Source of the DNA: Verrucomicrobiota bacterium
Lineage (GTDB): Bacteria; Verrucomicrobiota; Verrucomicrobiia; Limisphaerales; UBA11358
Assembly (NCBI GenBank): GCA_021324235.1
Contig: JAJPJM010000030.1
Span: 1-34,018 of the forward strand
DNA: 34,018 bases
Direction: 5' to 3'
The notes below the pieces were generated by a model. The model was not told the DNA's origin. It was given only the letters and a program-made list of their open reading frames with translations, and made no database searches. A program made the position numbers and the translations under genes. Below, piece by piece: positions 16,952 through 25,443 of this stretch (its first letter is position 1; each line of letters opens with the position of its first letter).

Positions 16952-17827
16952 ATGCCTCCCAAAATCCAGAGTGGTGATTCGAAAGCGACGGCGCCGGAAC
17001 GCCGCCACGCCGCGCTGCTTAATCTGCTGGCGGACGAAAACGCGGAGGTTTATCAGGCGGTGCGCGGGCAAATTCTGGCCGAAGGCAGCGCTGCCAGTGA
17101 ATGGCTCAAACCCCACGCCTTGAGCAACGACCCGTTGTTGCGCCGGCGCGTCCAGGAAATCCTTCGGCACGTCGACAAACAGGCGGCCGACAATCGCTTT
17201 CTCACGTTCTGCCTCAACCACGGCGAGGAATTTGACCTGGAACTGGCGGCCTGGCTGCTGGCGCAGACGCAGTTTCCCGAAATCAATGTGGAGGCGTACC
17301 AGGCGCTGCTCGACGGCTACGCGAACGCGCTGCGCGAGCGCACGGACCGTCACGGGCGCGCGAATGCAGTGTTGGGAAAAATCAGCGACTACCTTTTTAG
17401 CGAACTCGGTTTCAAGGGAAACGAACAGAATTATTACGAACCGGACAACAGCTACCTGAATCGTGTGCTCGACCGGCGGACGGGCAATCCCATCACGCTC
17501 TGCCTGTTTTATATGCTGCTGGCGCGGCGGCTGCGGCTGCCGATTGTCGGCATTGGCCTGCCGGGACATTTTATCTGCCGCCACCAGTCCGCGTCCGGCG
17601 AGATTTACGTGGACGTCTTCAATCGCGGCCGGCTGTTGACCAAGGCCGACTGCGTCCATTATCTCGTGCGCGGCAATTACGATCTGCGCGAGGAATATCT
17701 GGCCCCGGTCAGTCCGCGCCGGATTTTTCTGCGGATCTGCAGCAACCTGCACCAGATTTACCTCGAACTGGGCCAGAAGGAAGACGCGACGCGCGTGCAA
17801 CGCTACCTCGTGGCCCTCGCGCGTTGA
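16952..17827 (+). CDS. SirB1 / transglutaminase-like family protein
   Basis: NSYLNRVLDRRTGNPITLCLFYMLLARRLRLPIVGIGLPGHFICRH. Confidence 0.85.
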   Translation: MPPKIQSGDSKATAPERRHAALLNLLADENAEVYQAVRGQILAEGSAASEWLKPHALSNDPLLRRRVQEILRHVDKQAADNRFLTFCLNHGEEFDLELAAWLLAQTQFPEINVEAYQALLDGYANALRERTDRHGRANAVLGKISDYLFSELGFKGNEQNYYEPDNSYLNRVLDRRTGNPITLCLFYMLLARRLRLPIVGIGLPGHFICRHQSASGEIYVDVFNRGRLLTKADCVHYLVRGNYDLREEYLAPVSPRRIFLRICSNLHQIYLELGQKEDATRVQRYLVALAR

Positions 17828-17868
17828 CTTGCCAAACCGCCGCCTGCCGCGTAATAAATGACGTTGGC

Positions 17869-17943
17869 GCCAGCTTAGCTCAGTGGTAGAGCAACGGTTT
17901 TGTAAACCGTCGGTCGTCGGTTCAATCCCGACAGCTGGCTCCA
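17869..17943 (+). tRNA. tRNA-Thr (anticodon TGT), CCA encoded
   Basis: GCCAGCT...AGCTGGC-T-CCA acceptor; D arm TAGCTCAGTGGTAGAGC; anticodon arm ACGGT-TTTGTAA-ACCGT; T arm GTCGGTTCAATCCCGAC. Confidence 0.96.
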
Positions 17944-18008
17944 CTCTTCATCGAGCTTGTCATTGCGCCGTCGGCCAATTTCGGAAACACTTCACCCGGA
18001 AGAATTCC

Positions 18009-19292
18009 ATGCCTCGCAAAACTTCAAAACGGTCGGGCCCGGTGGCGTCAGTCATGATTCTCGGGGTCGGCTCGTTCGCGCACAGCCTCGGGCAGGCGCT
18101 GGCAGATGCCGGTACCACCGTCTCCACGTATCTCACGCGCAATTACGGCCATTTCCCGCCGTCGCTCGTTGGGCCAACCTTCTCGCGCGACGCGTTTTCC
18201 AGCCCCGTTCCGCTCATCAAGAAAAATGGCGTGGAGGTGGTCATTCCGCAATCCATTGATTGGGCGCTCGCGCCGTGGGCGAAGGATTTGTTGAAATCCG
18301 GCGTCGGCATCTTCAGCCCCACGCGCGAGGCGATGCGAATCGAACGCGAACGGGATTTCGCCCGGAAACTGTGCGCAGATTTCAAAATCCCGTTTCCGCA
18401 GGCGTATGTGGCGTCGAACCGGCTGGAGGCCGAAAAAATCCTGGCCGGCCATCCGCAGCCGTTTGTCATCAAAAACCCGCTCTGCTCGCCGAACAGCCCG
18501 ATTCACACGATTTTGTGCGAAACCGTCGAGGACACCCGCGCGTGGTTGCGGCACGTCAATTATGCCGAGGGCGTCTTTTTGCAGGAATATCTCGGACGCG
18601 CCGAGGCCGGGCACATCGCGCTCGTGAGTGGCGGAGAGATTTATTCCCTGGTCACCAATCAGGAATATAAATACGCCTTCAACGGCAATCAGGGCATTGT
18701 GGCCGGGGCGCCGCTCGGCGGCCTGGTCGAACGCGATCCGGACGACCAATACAGCCTGGCCCGGCAGCTCATCCATCCGCTGTTGCCATGGCTGCGCAAA
18801 GTCAGATTCAACGGGCCGTTGCAAGTCACCGCTGTGAAGCGCGGCGGCCAATGGCACGTCATCGAATACAATATCCGCATCGGCGTCACGTCCGGTCCGA
18901 TGATTTTGCGGATGCTCAAAAACCCGGTGGAAACCGTTTTGAAAACCGCGCGCAATGAACAACTCGATCCACAGTTCAAGTCCGGACTGAATTTCGGCTG
19001 CTCGCTGACGCTGGCCGGTTACGGTTATCCGTTCACACAGGTCCGCAGTCCGCATCTGCCGCTGGAAGTGGCAGGCCCGTTCGATTGCGACGTGTGGTGG
19101 AACGAAGTGGCGCAGGGCACGGACGGCCAACTTGTCTCCACGGGCCATCGCATTGCCGATGTGATTGCGCTCGCGCCGGCATTGGATGCCGCGATTACAA
19201 GAGCCTACGCCAACATCCGCAAAATCCGGGTCGTGGGCAGCTATTTCCGCACGGACATTGGCCGAAGCCTGTGGCCGCCGGGCAGGATTTGA
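18009..19292 (+). CDS. phosphoribosylamine-glycine ligase-like ATP-grasp protein
   Basis: VMILGVGSFAHSLGQALADAG; PFVIKNPLCSPNSPIHTI; QVTAVKRGGQWHVIEYNIRIGVTSGPMILRML. ATG at 18009 preferred over the ORF start lying in the tRNA. Confidence 0.75.
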   Translation: MPRKTSKRSGPVASVMILGVGSFAHSLGQALADAGTTVSTYLTRNYGHFPPSLVGPTFSRDAFSSPVPLIKKNGVEVVIPQSIDWALAPWAKDLLKSGVGIFSPTREAMRIERERDFARKLCADFKIPFPQAYVASNRLEAEKILAGHPQPFVIKNPLCSPNSPIHTILCETVEDTRAWLRHVNYAEGVFLQEYLGRAEAGHIALVSGGEIYSLVTNQEYKYAFNGNQGIVAGAPLGGLVERDPDDQYSLARQLIHPLLPWLRKVRFNGPLQVTAVKRGGQWHVIEYNIRIGVTSGPMILRMLKNPVETVLKTARNEQLDPQFKSGLNFGCSLTLAGYGYPFTQVRSPHLPLEVAGPFDCDVWWNEVAQGTDGQLVSTGHRIADVIALAPALDAAITRAYANIRKIRVVGSYFRTDIGRSLWPPGRI

Positions 19293-19414
19293 CGCGATTT
19301 TCCTGCTTTTCAGGGATGCTTGTTCATTTTTTAATCGAAGATGAATTCGTGAAATCCGGCTCCAATTTTCCGTGCCATTTGGCATGATTCGTGGTTAAAC
19401 AGTCTCAATGTTTT

Positions 19415-20599
19415 ATGAATTTCGATTCGACCAGTTTCCCCTTGCGGCCGGCATGGACCGAGATTGACCTCGGCCGGTTGCGAAACAACCTGCGGCTCAT
19501 CCGCCGCGACCTGCCGAAGCACGTCCGGCTGCTCGCCGTCGTGAAGGACGAGGCCTACGGCCACGGCGCACTGGACGTGGCACGCATTGCGCTTGAGGAA
19601 GGCGCATGGGGTTTCGGCCTCAGCACGCTCGAAGAAGCGATGGCACTTCGCGATGCCGGGATCACCGAGCCGCTGCTGTTGCTGGGCGAACGGCAGGAAG
19701 CCGAACTCCCCTGGTGTGTCGAGCACGACCTGACCATCTGCGTAAACGAGCCGCACGCCGTGCGCAAGCTCGCACAGATCGCCGCCGCCCATGGCAAACG
19801 GGTGCCGGTGCACGTGAAAATTCACACCGGCATGAGCCGCTACGGCGTGCGCTGGGATGAAGCCCTGCCGCTTCTTGAACAGATTGTGGCCGAAAAATCG
19901 TTGCTGCTCGAGGGCGTGATGACGCATTTCGCACAATCGGATGAAACGGACAAAACCTTCGCCAATCTCCAGTTCTCGCGCTACCGCGAAGTTTTGCATG
20001 CGCTCGAGCAACGGAAAATTCCCGTGAAGCTGCGTCACACGTGCAACAGCGGCGGTTTTCTGGATCTGCCGCAGGCGCATCTCGACATGGTCCGGGTCGG
20101 CATTTTGCTGTATGGCGTTTTTCCATCGTCGGTTTGCCGCCGGATTTCCGGCATTGAACCGGTGATGTCGGTCAAGGCACGCATCGCGGCGATTCAAAAG
20201 CTGAAACCCGGTGAAGTGGTCGGCTACGGCATGCGCTATGCCGCGACATCGGAGCGGCGCATCGCGATTCTGCCCATCGGTTATGGTGACGGTTTCCCGC
20301 GCGTCCGTAATCAGGGCGGCGCGCTCATTCGCGGCAAACGCGCCCCGCTCATTGGCGGCATCGCCATGGACGCGTTGATGGTGGACATCACGGACATTCC
20401 CGAGGCGCAAATGTGGGACGAAGCCGTCATCATGGGCCGCCAGGGCAACGAGGAAATCACCGTGCATGATATGGCCAAATTGAAAAACTCGGTGAGTTAT
20501 GACGTCTTGACGAACTGGCGGCTGCGCCTGCGGAGAAAATCGGTGAATGGCAAATCGGCGCCGGCAAAAGTCGAGGTCGAAACCGCTGCCGCGAAATGA
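19415..20599 (+). CDS. alr: alanine racemase
   Basis: VVKDEAYGHGALDVARIALEEGA; VKIHTGMSRYGVRWDE; HTCNSGGFLDLPQAHLDMVRVGILLYG; LPIGYGDGFPR; GGIAMDALMVDIT. Confidence 0.95.
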   Translation: MNFDSTSFPLRPAWTEIDLGRLRNNLRLIRRDLPKHVRLLAVVKDEAYGHGALDVARIALEEGAWGFGLSTLEEAMALRDAGITEPLLLLGERQEAELPWCVEHDLTICVNEPHAVRKLAQIAAAHGKRVPVHVKIHTGMSRYGVRWDEALPLLEQIVAEKSLLLEGVMTHFAQSDETDKTFANLQFSRYREVLHALEQRKIPVKLRHTCNSGGFLDLPQAHLDMVRVGILLYGVFPSSVCRRISGIEPVMSVKARIAAIQKLKPGEVVGYGMRYAATSERRIAILPIGYGDGFPRVRNQGGALIRGKRAPLIGGIAMDALMVDITDIPEAQMWDEAVIMGRQGNEEITVHDMAKLKNSVSYDVLTNWRLRLRRKSVNGKSAPAKVEVETAAAK

Positions 20600-21399
20600 A
20601 ACTCCTGTTCTCCGAGCAAAACTCCGACTACGAACATTACCAGTTTCCGTATGCCATCTGGGCCGTACCGGAGGCGGACGAATCGCCGGCGGACATTTTT
20701 GATGCGGGCTTCCTGCCATCCTCGCGCAATCTCGACCGTTTTTACCTCTGCCGCCAGGTGCGGGTGAACCTGGCAAGGTTCCAGCCGTCGTCCGAGAACC
20801 GCCGCATCTTGCGCAAGGGCGCGGGCATCGAGGTGAAACTCGTGCCTCGCGATAAATATGATTACACGCCCGAACGCCGCCAGTTTTTCAAGACCTACGC
20901 CGACATCAAATTCGGCAAGGACGTGATGACCTTTGAACGGCTCGACGCGCTGTTCGCCTCGCCCATCATTTCACATCTGCTCGTGTTCACGGACGCGAAG
21001 ACGGGCGGTGAAATCGGCGCAGCCACTCTCTACCTCGAAGGCAAGGCGCTGGCGTTTTATTACTACGCGTTTTACGACCTGAATTATTACGCGCGCAACC
21101 TCGGCATGTTCATGATGACCTCAGCGGCGGCGTTGTTCGCCGAACGCAGCTTAAAATACCTTTACCTGGGCACCTGCTATTCGCAGACGGCGTTGTATAA
21201 GACGCAGTTCGCCGGCGCGGAATTTTTCAACGGGTTCCGCTGGTCGGATGATTTGGACGAACTGAAATTCATCATCCAACGCGACCAGAAGGACTTGACC
21301 CAGCACCTGCTCGAAACCGACGATTACCGCGACGAATTCTACGGTGGCGACCTCGGCAAAATTGCGGATGCCAGCGCGTTTCACATCAAAACGAAGTGA
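20596..21399 (+). CDS. arginyl/leucyl-tRNA-protein transferase-like (Ate/Bpt) GNAT protein
   Basis: Bpt-type FLPSSRNLDRFYLCRQVRVNL; C-terminal YYAFYDLNYYARNLGMFMMTSAAALFAERSLKYLYLGTCYSQTALYKTQF; 4-nt overlap with alr. Confidence 0.7.
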   Translation: MKLLFSEQNSDYEHYQFPYAIWAVPEADESPADIFDAGFLPSSRNLDRFYLCRQVRVNLARFQPSSENRRILRKGAGIEVKLVPRDKYDYTPERRQFFKTYADIKFGKDVMTFERLDALFASPIISHLLVFTDAKTGGEIGAATLYLEGKALAFYYYAFYDLNYYARNLGMFMMTSAAALFAERSLKYLYLGTCYSQTALYKTQFAGAEFFNGFRWSDDLDELKFIIQRDQKDLTQHLLETDDYRDEFYGGDLGKIADASAFHIKTK

Positions 21400-21428
21400 G
21401 ACATTTTCGGGATTGGGAACGCCGCCGG

Positions 21429-21881
21429 TTACGGGTTACGCGAAGACCTCTTGTATGAACGGGAACCCTCGGGCTTCAATTTCGGTTGGTCGGACTTTCG
21501 GGAAGTGGTGGAGAGATGTTTCAACAATTCTTCCACTTTCGAAATCAGTTCCTCTGGAAGATACGGCTTGGTGAGGAAAACGTTGATGCCGGCCTCAAAT
21601 CCCGCCACCCGGGTAAAGTAGCTGTCCATGCCGGTCAGCATGATCACCGGAATCGAAGCGGTCGCGGGATTTTCCCGCAACGTCCGGCAGATATCGAGCC
21701 CGTTCAACCGGGGCAACATCAAATCCAGCACAATCAAATCGGGCAATACCGAACGGGTTTTCACGAGGGCGTCAACTCCGTTGGAGGCGGTGCCGATGGC
21801 AAAACCGGCGTTTTTCAGGTTCCCGCGAATCGCTTCCAGTTGATCCGGATCATCTTCGACGACCAATATTTTTCTTAGCAT
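21429..21881 (-). CDS. response regulator, single REC domain with basic tail
   Basis: KILVVEDDPDQLEAI, LIVLDLMLPRLNGLDICRTL, PVIMLTGMD, FLTKPYLPEEL; start placed at MLRKI. Confidence 0.88.
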   Translation of the reverse strand: MLRKILVVEDDPDQLEAIRGNLKNAGFAIGTASNGVDALVKTRSVLPDLIVLDLMLPRLNGLDICRTLRENPATASIPVIMLTGMDSYFTRVAGFEAGINVFLTKPYLPEELISKVEELLKHLSTTSRKSDQPKLKPEGSRSYKRSSRNP

Positions 21882-22082
21882 AAGGATGGGTTTGATCCAT
21901 ACGCAAACAGGCAACAGCACCGCGGTACGAATAAAACACTCCCCGCCAATCAGCACAAACGATGCCGCCTCGAACCTTTCACTTTCTCGATAAACCAAAG
22001 AAAACGCAGGACTCAGACTGGCGAGCACCGCGCAAAATTCACCGATGGTAACCCCGGCTAATAGAGCAGGTAAATCGAACCG

Positions 22083-23099
22083 TCAAAACGCTGTCGGCAA
22101 ATCCAGGGGCATTTCCGAAGCAGTTGGCGGCTCCAAAGTCAGCAGCTGGTCGTGGTCCAGGGAGTTTTCGCAGACGCGGAAGAAGTCCGCCGTGGTCGCC
22201 ACGCGGCGGATGTCGTGCAGGAAACTTCCTTCCACGCCTTCGCCGATGAAGTTCATGAATTTCTTCATCCGTTGCACCTGCGCCGATTCCTGCAGGCTTG
22301 GCGCAATTTCACTTTCCCAAAGCTCGCGCACGTAAGCCAGCACGTCGCGGCCGGCTGGTAATTCGATTTTTTCGCCGCGCAGTTCGGCACGAATCTGATC
22401 GAACAACCACGGGTTACGGATCGCGCCGCGTCCAATCATCAACCCGCGCACGCCGGTTTCCGCGAGCAGTTGTTTCGCCTGCGCCGCGCTGTATACGTTG
22501 CCGTTGGCCAGCACCGGACATTTCAATTCCCGCGCCGCCAGCGCAATCAAATCGTAGCGCACGCCGGGCCGGTACATCTGCTTGACCGTGCGCGCATGAA
22601 TCGTGAGTAAATCAATCGGATGCTTGGCGAACAACGGCAAGAGCTCGTCAAACTCGGCGGGCGACTCGAAACCGATGCGCGTTTTGACCGTGAACGGAAC
22701 CGTCACGGCGTCGCGCAGCGCGCCGAGGATGGCGTCAATGCGTTCCGGCTCACGCAACAGCCCGCCGCCTGCGCATTTGCGATAAACGACCGGTGCCGGA
22801 CAGCCGAGATTCAGATCAATCGCGGCGACGGGATATTTTTGGAGTTGCTTTACCGTGCGGACGAGGGCGGGGATATCATTGCCAATGAGCTGGGCCACAA
22901 CGGGTTGTCTGGTCGGATTCTCGGTGATGGACTGGAGTATCCATTTATCCAGGCGCGAATCACCGTGAACGCGGAAGTATTCCGTCCAATACGCATCCGG
23001 CCCACCGTAACGCGCGATGACACGCATGAAGCTGAGCGTGGTCACATCCTGCATCGGCGCCAGTGCCAACAAAGGCGCGTCGCCGCGGAGCCGGTTCAA
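22083..23099 (-). CDS. dus: tRNA-dihydrouridine synthase
   Basis: LALAPMQDVTTLSFMRVIARYGGPD; AAIDLNLGCPAPVVYRKCAGGGLL; TVKTRIGF; IHARTVKQMY; GLMIGRGAIRNPWLF. True start ambiguous (TTG 23099 or CTG 23120). Confidence 0.92.
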   Translation of the reverse strand: MNRLRGDAPLLALAPMQDVTTLSFMRVIARYGGPDAYWTEYFRVHGDSRLDKWILQSITENPTRQPVVAQLIGNDIPALVRTVKQLQKYPVAAIDLNLGCPAPVVYRKCAGGGLLREPERIDAILGALRDAVTVPFTVKTRIGFESPAEFDELLPLFAKHPIDLLTIHARTVKQMYRPGVRYDLIALAARELKCPVLANGNVYSAAQAKQLLAETGVRGLMIGRGAIRNPWLFDQIRAELRGEKIELPAGRDVLAYVRELWESEIAPSLQESAQVQRMKKFMNFIGEGVEGSFLHDIRRVATTADFFRVCENSLDHDQLLTLEPPTASEMPLDLPTAF

Positions 23100-23128
23100 A
23101 AATGTTTCGGACGGAGTCAGAAATTAAA

Positions 23129-23389
23129 TCAACCTCGGAATTTGTTGTAATCCTCGTGGCTACCGATCCAAATCCATGTGAATTCATCCGGTTTGGAAAA
23201 ATATCCGACGGCGCGATGATGGTCACCAATCCGGACAGAATATAAACCTCGATAAAATGGTTTGAATTGAATGGACGGGTGGCGCGAATTTTTCAGCCAG
23301 AGCAAATAATTTTTGTGGGCCAATTCCTGAACGTGCTGCGGTAATTCGTAGAATTGTTTCCAAAACCGCGCGGAGACTTTGGAAGTCAT
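23129..23389 (-). CDS. RelE/ParE-like toxin
   Basis: FWKQFYELPQHVQELAHKNYLLWLKNSRHPSIQFKPFYRGLYSVRIGDHHRAVGYFSKPDEFTWIWIGSHEDYNKF, RelE-superfamily fold; overlaps the antitoxin stop. Confidence 0.8.
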   Translation of the reverse strand: MTSKVSARFWKQFYELPQHVQELAHKNYLLWLKNSRHPSIQFKPFYRGLYSVRIGDHHRAVGYFSKPDEFTWIWIGSHEDYNKFRG

Positions 23390-23604
23390 GGTTTGCGCGG
23401 CTTCGGAAAATCGCGCAATTTACCGGCGCGCCGCTCGGCGGCGGCTTCGTCCTTGAGCCTGTCGAACTTGCCCGCCGCTGCGTCGGCCTGCATCTCGCGG
23501 TCCCAATCGTCGTCCGTGCGCGGATGCAACAGCGCCTCCAGCTCGCACCGTTCCCGGGGCGAGAGTCGCTCAATCGCTTCTTTGATTTCCGCAACCGTGC
23601 TCAT
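23386..23604 (-). CDS. antitoxin of type II TA pair
   Basis: Short acidic/charged MSTVAEIKEAIERLSPRERCELEALLHPRTDDDWDREMQADAAAGKFDRLKDEA; ATGA overlap with the toxin. Confidence 0.75.
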   Translation of the reverse strand: MSTVAEIKEAIERLSPRERCELEALLHPRTDDDWDREMQADAAAGKFDRLKDEAAAERRAGKLRDFPKPRKP

Positions 23605-23614
23605 ACCGGTTAAT

Positions 23615-23791
23615 CTACCAAATCATTGGAAAATCAGCAAGCGACTGTAGTGCGATAACGTGCATGAAGTTGAGCGTGGTCACGTCCTGCATCGGCATTA
23701 GCGCGAGCGCGGGCCTTCGCCACGAGGCTTCGGCCCCGCAAGCTGGCGCATCACTGCGGAGCAGGCTGGAAAATGTTTCGGACGGCGTCAC
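23615..23791 (-). pseudogene. diverged 5' remnant of dus, now a 58-codon ORF upstream of the TA module
   Basis: VTPSETFSSLLRSDAPACGAEASWRRPALALMPMQDVTTLNFMHVIALQSLADFPMIW* versus intact copy (L)TPSETFLNRLRGDAPLLALAPMQDVTTLSFMRVIARYGG. Confidence 0.82.
23709..23739. repeat. small palindromic insertion inside the dus remnant
   Basis: GCGGGCC-TTC-GCC-ACGA-GGC-TTC-GGCCCCGC; absent from the intact dus at the equivalent site. Confidence 0.65.
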
Positions 23792-23990
23792 GCGGGCGAG
23801 TTTTGGGTAAAGATGAAGGATCCTTTGTCAGGGATAATCTTCGAATTCTAAACCATCAATATGGCACTCAAAAAAACAGGCAAGGCGTTGCATGACCTCA
23901 TATAAGTTCCCAATGCCCACGCGGTCTAGCGCAGGTAACGTCGGCTTGCGACCTTTTTCTTTGTTGTGACAGGATATCGCTTTTGTTCAG

Positions 23991-24019
23991 TTGAACTTGG
24001 CGGCGGCATCGGCTATGGT
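23991..24019 (+). promoter_or_regulatory. candidate sigma70-type promoter for leuC
   Basis: TTGAAC - 17 nt - TATGGT, 8 nt before the ATG. Confidence 0.3.
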
Positions 24020-24027
24020 GTCACTCT

Positions 24028-25404
24028 ATGACTTTGACGGAAAAGATCCTCGCCCGGGCGGCTGGCAAGTCGCGCGTGCAGGCCGGCGACAACATCTGGG
24101 TGAACGCCGACGTGCTCATGACGCACGACGTTTGCGGGCCGGGCACCATCGGCGTGTTCAAACGCGAGTTCGGCAAGGACGCGAAGGTCTGGGACAAAAC
24201 CCGGATCGTCATCATTCCCGACCATTACATTTTCACCGCCGACTCCAAGTCGAACCGCAACGTGGACATTTTGCGCGACTTTGTGAAGGAGCAGGACATC
24301 CCGTATTTTTACGACGTGATTGACGACCCGAACGGCCACTGGGTTTTCGATCCCAAAAAGGGAATGTTGAACCGGCAATACGGTTCGCAATACGCAGGCG
24401 TCTGCCACACGGCGTTGCCGCAAAAGGGCCACACGCGGCCCGGCGAAATTTTGTTCGGTACGGACTCGCACACCTGCATGGCGGGCGCGTTCAACCAATT
24501 CGCCACCGGCATCGGTAACACGGACGCCGGCTTCGTGATGGGCACGGGCAAGTTGCTCATCAAGGTTCCCGAGACGATGCACTTCCGGCTTGAAGGCAAA
24601 TTGCAGCCGGGCGTGATGGCCAAAGACGTGATCCTTCATTGCATCGGCGAAATCGGCTTTGACGGCGCGACGTACCGGGCGATGCAGTTCGATGGATCGG
24701 GTGTAGCGTCGCTTTCCATTGATGACCGCATGACCATCGCGAACATGGCCATCGAAGCGGGCGGCAAGAATGCCATTTTTGAATTTGATTCACGCACGCA
24801 GGAATACGTGGACGCGCGCGTGAAATTGAATGGCACCAAATCCAGTTACACGCCGGTGGAACCGGACAAGGACCAGAAATTTGTTTACGAATTGGTCGTG
24901 AATCTTGACAAGCTCGAACCGACGGTGGCGTGTCATCCCGATCCGGGCCAGCGCAAAAAGGCGAAGGAGATGGGGCACATCAAATTGGACCGCGCCTATG
25001 TCGGCTCGTGCACCGGCGGCAAGACGAGCGATTTCGTGGAGTTTGCACGCGTGTTGCGCGGGCATCATGTGGCGATTGACACGTTCGGCGTGCCGGCGAC
25101 ACCGGAGATTGTACGCGATTTGCAGACGACCTACTGGGGCAAGCAGACCGTCTGGGACATCCTGGTGAGCGCGGGTGTGCAGATGACGGAAAACGCCGGG
25201 TGCGCCGCGTGCCTGGGCGGGCCGGTGGACACGTTTGGCCGCATCAACAAGGCGGGCATCAAATGTATCAGCGCGACGAACCGCAATTTTCCAGGCCGCA
25301 TGGGCGACAAGGAATCACAGGTGTTTCTCGCCTCACCCATGACCGTGGCCGCCAGCGCGATTGCCGGCAAGATTGTGGATCCGCGCGAGTATTTGGGGAA
25401 TTGA
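24028..25404 (+). CDS. leuC: 3-isopropylmalate dehydratase large subunit (aconitase superfamily)
   Basis: GEILFGTDSHTCMAGAFNQFATGIGNTDAGFVMGTG; YVGSCTGGKTSDF; NAGCAACLGGPVDTFG; SATNRNFPGRMGDKESQVFLASPMTVAASAIAGKI. Confidence 0.88.
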   Translation: MTLTEKILARAAGKSRVQAGDNIWVNADVLMTHDVCGPGTIGVFKREFGKDAKVWDKTRIVIIPDHYIFTADSKSNRNVDILRDFVKEQDIPYFYDVIDDPNGHWVFDPKKGMLNRQYGSQYAGVCHTALPQKGHTRPGEILFGTDSHTCMAGAFNQFATGIGNTDAGFVMGTGKLLIKVPETMHFRLEGKLQPGVMAKDVILHCIGEIGFDGATYRAMQFDGSGVASLSIDDRMTIANMAIEAGGKNAIFEFDSRTQEYVDARVKLNGTKSSYTPVEPDKDQKFVYELVVNLDKLEPTVACHPDPGQRKKAKEMGHIKLDRAYVGSCTGGKTSDFVEFARVLRGHHVAIDTFGVPATPEIVRDLQTTYWGKQTVWDILVSAGVQMTENAGCAACLGGPVDTFGRINKAGIKCISATNRNFPGRMGDKESQVFLASPMTVAASAIAGKIVDPREYLGN

Positions 25405-25443
25405 TTCGCCGGGACGCTCGTTTCCACCTCGCAGACCCACGCC

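Noticed and set aside
16166-17944. 592-aa minus-strand ORF, the longest antisense ORF in its region
   Set aside because: Antisense to mtaC, the SirB1 gene and the tRNA; its N-terminus (AVGIEPTTDGLQNRCSTTELSW) is the well-known spurious peptide made by reading antisense to a tRNA. The strong protein-family matches are on the plus strand.
17883-18008. N-terminal extension of the PurD-like ORF (VEQRFCKPSVVGSIPTAGST)
   Set aside because: This is the tRNA-Thr sequence translated; the true start is placed at ATG 18009.
20776-21400. FemAB-like reading of the Ate/Bpt-like protein
   Set aside because: The N-terminal FLPSSRNLDRFYLCRQ and C-terminal GNAT arrangement fit Ate/Bpt better, though the substrate remains uncertain.
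23991-24323. ORF starting before leuC on the plus strand
   Set aside because: Out of frame with leuC and low-complexity RH-rich; a shadow frame.
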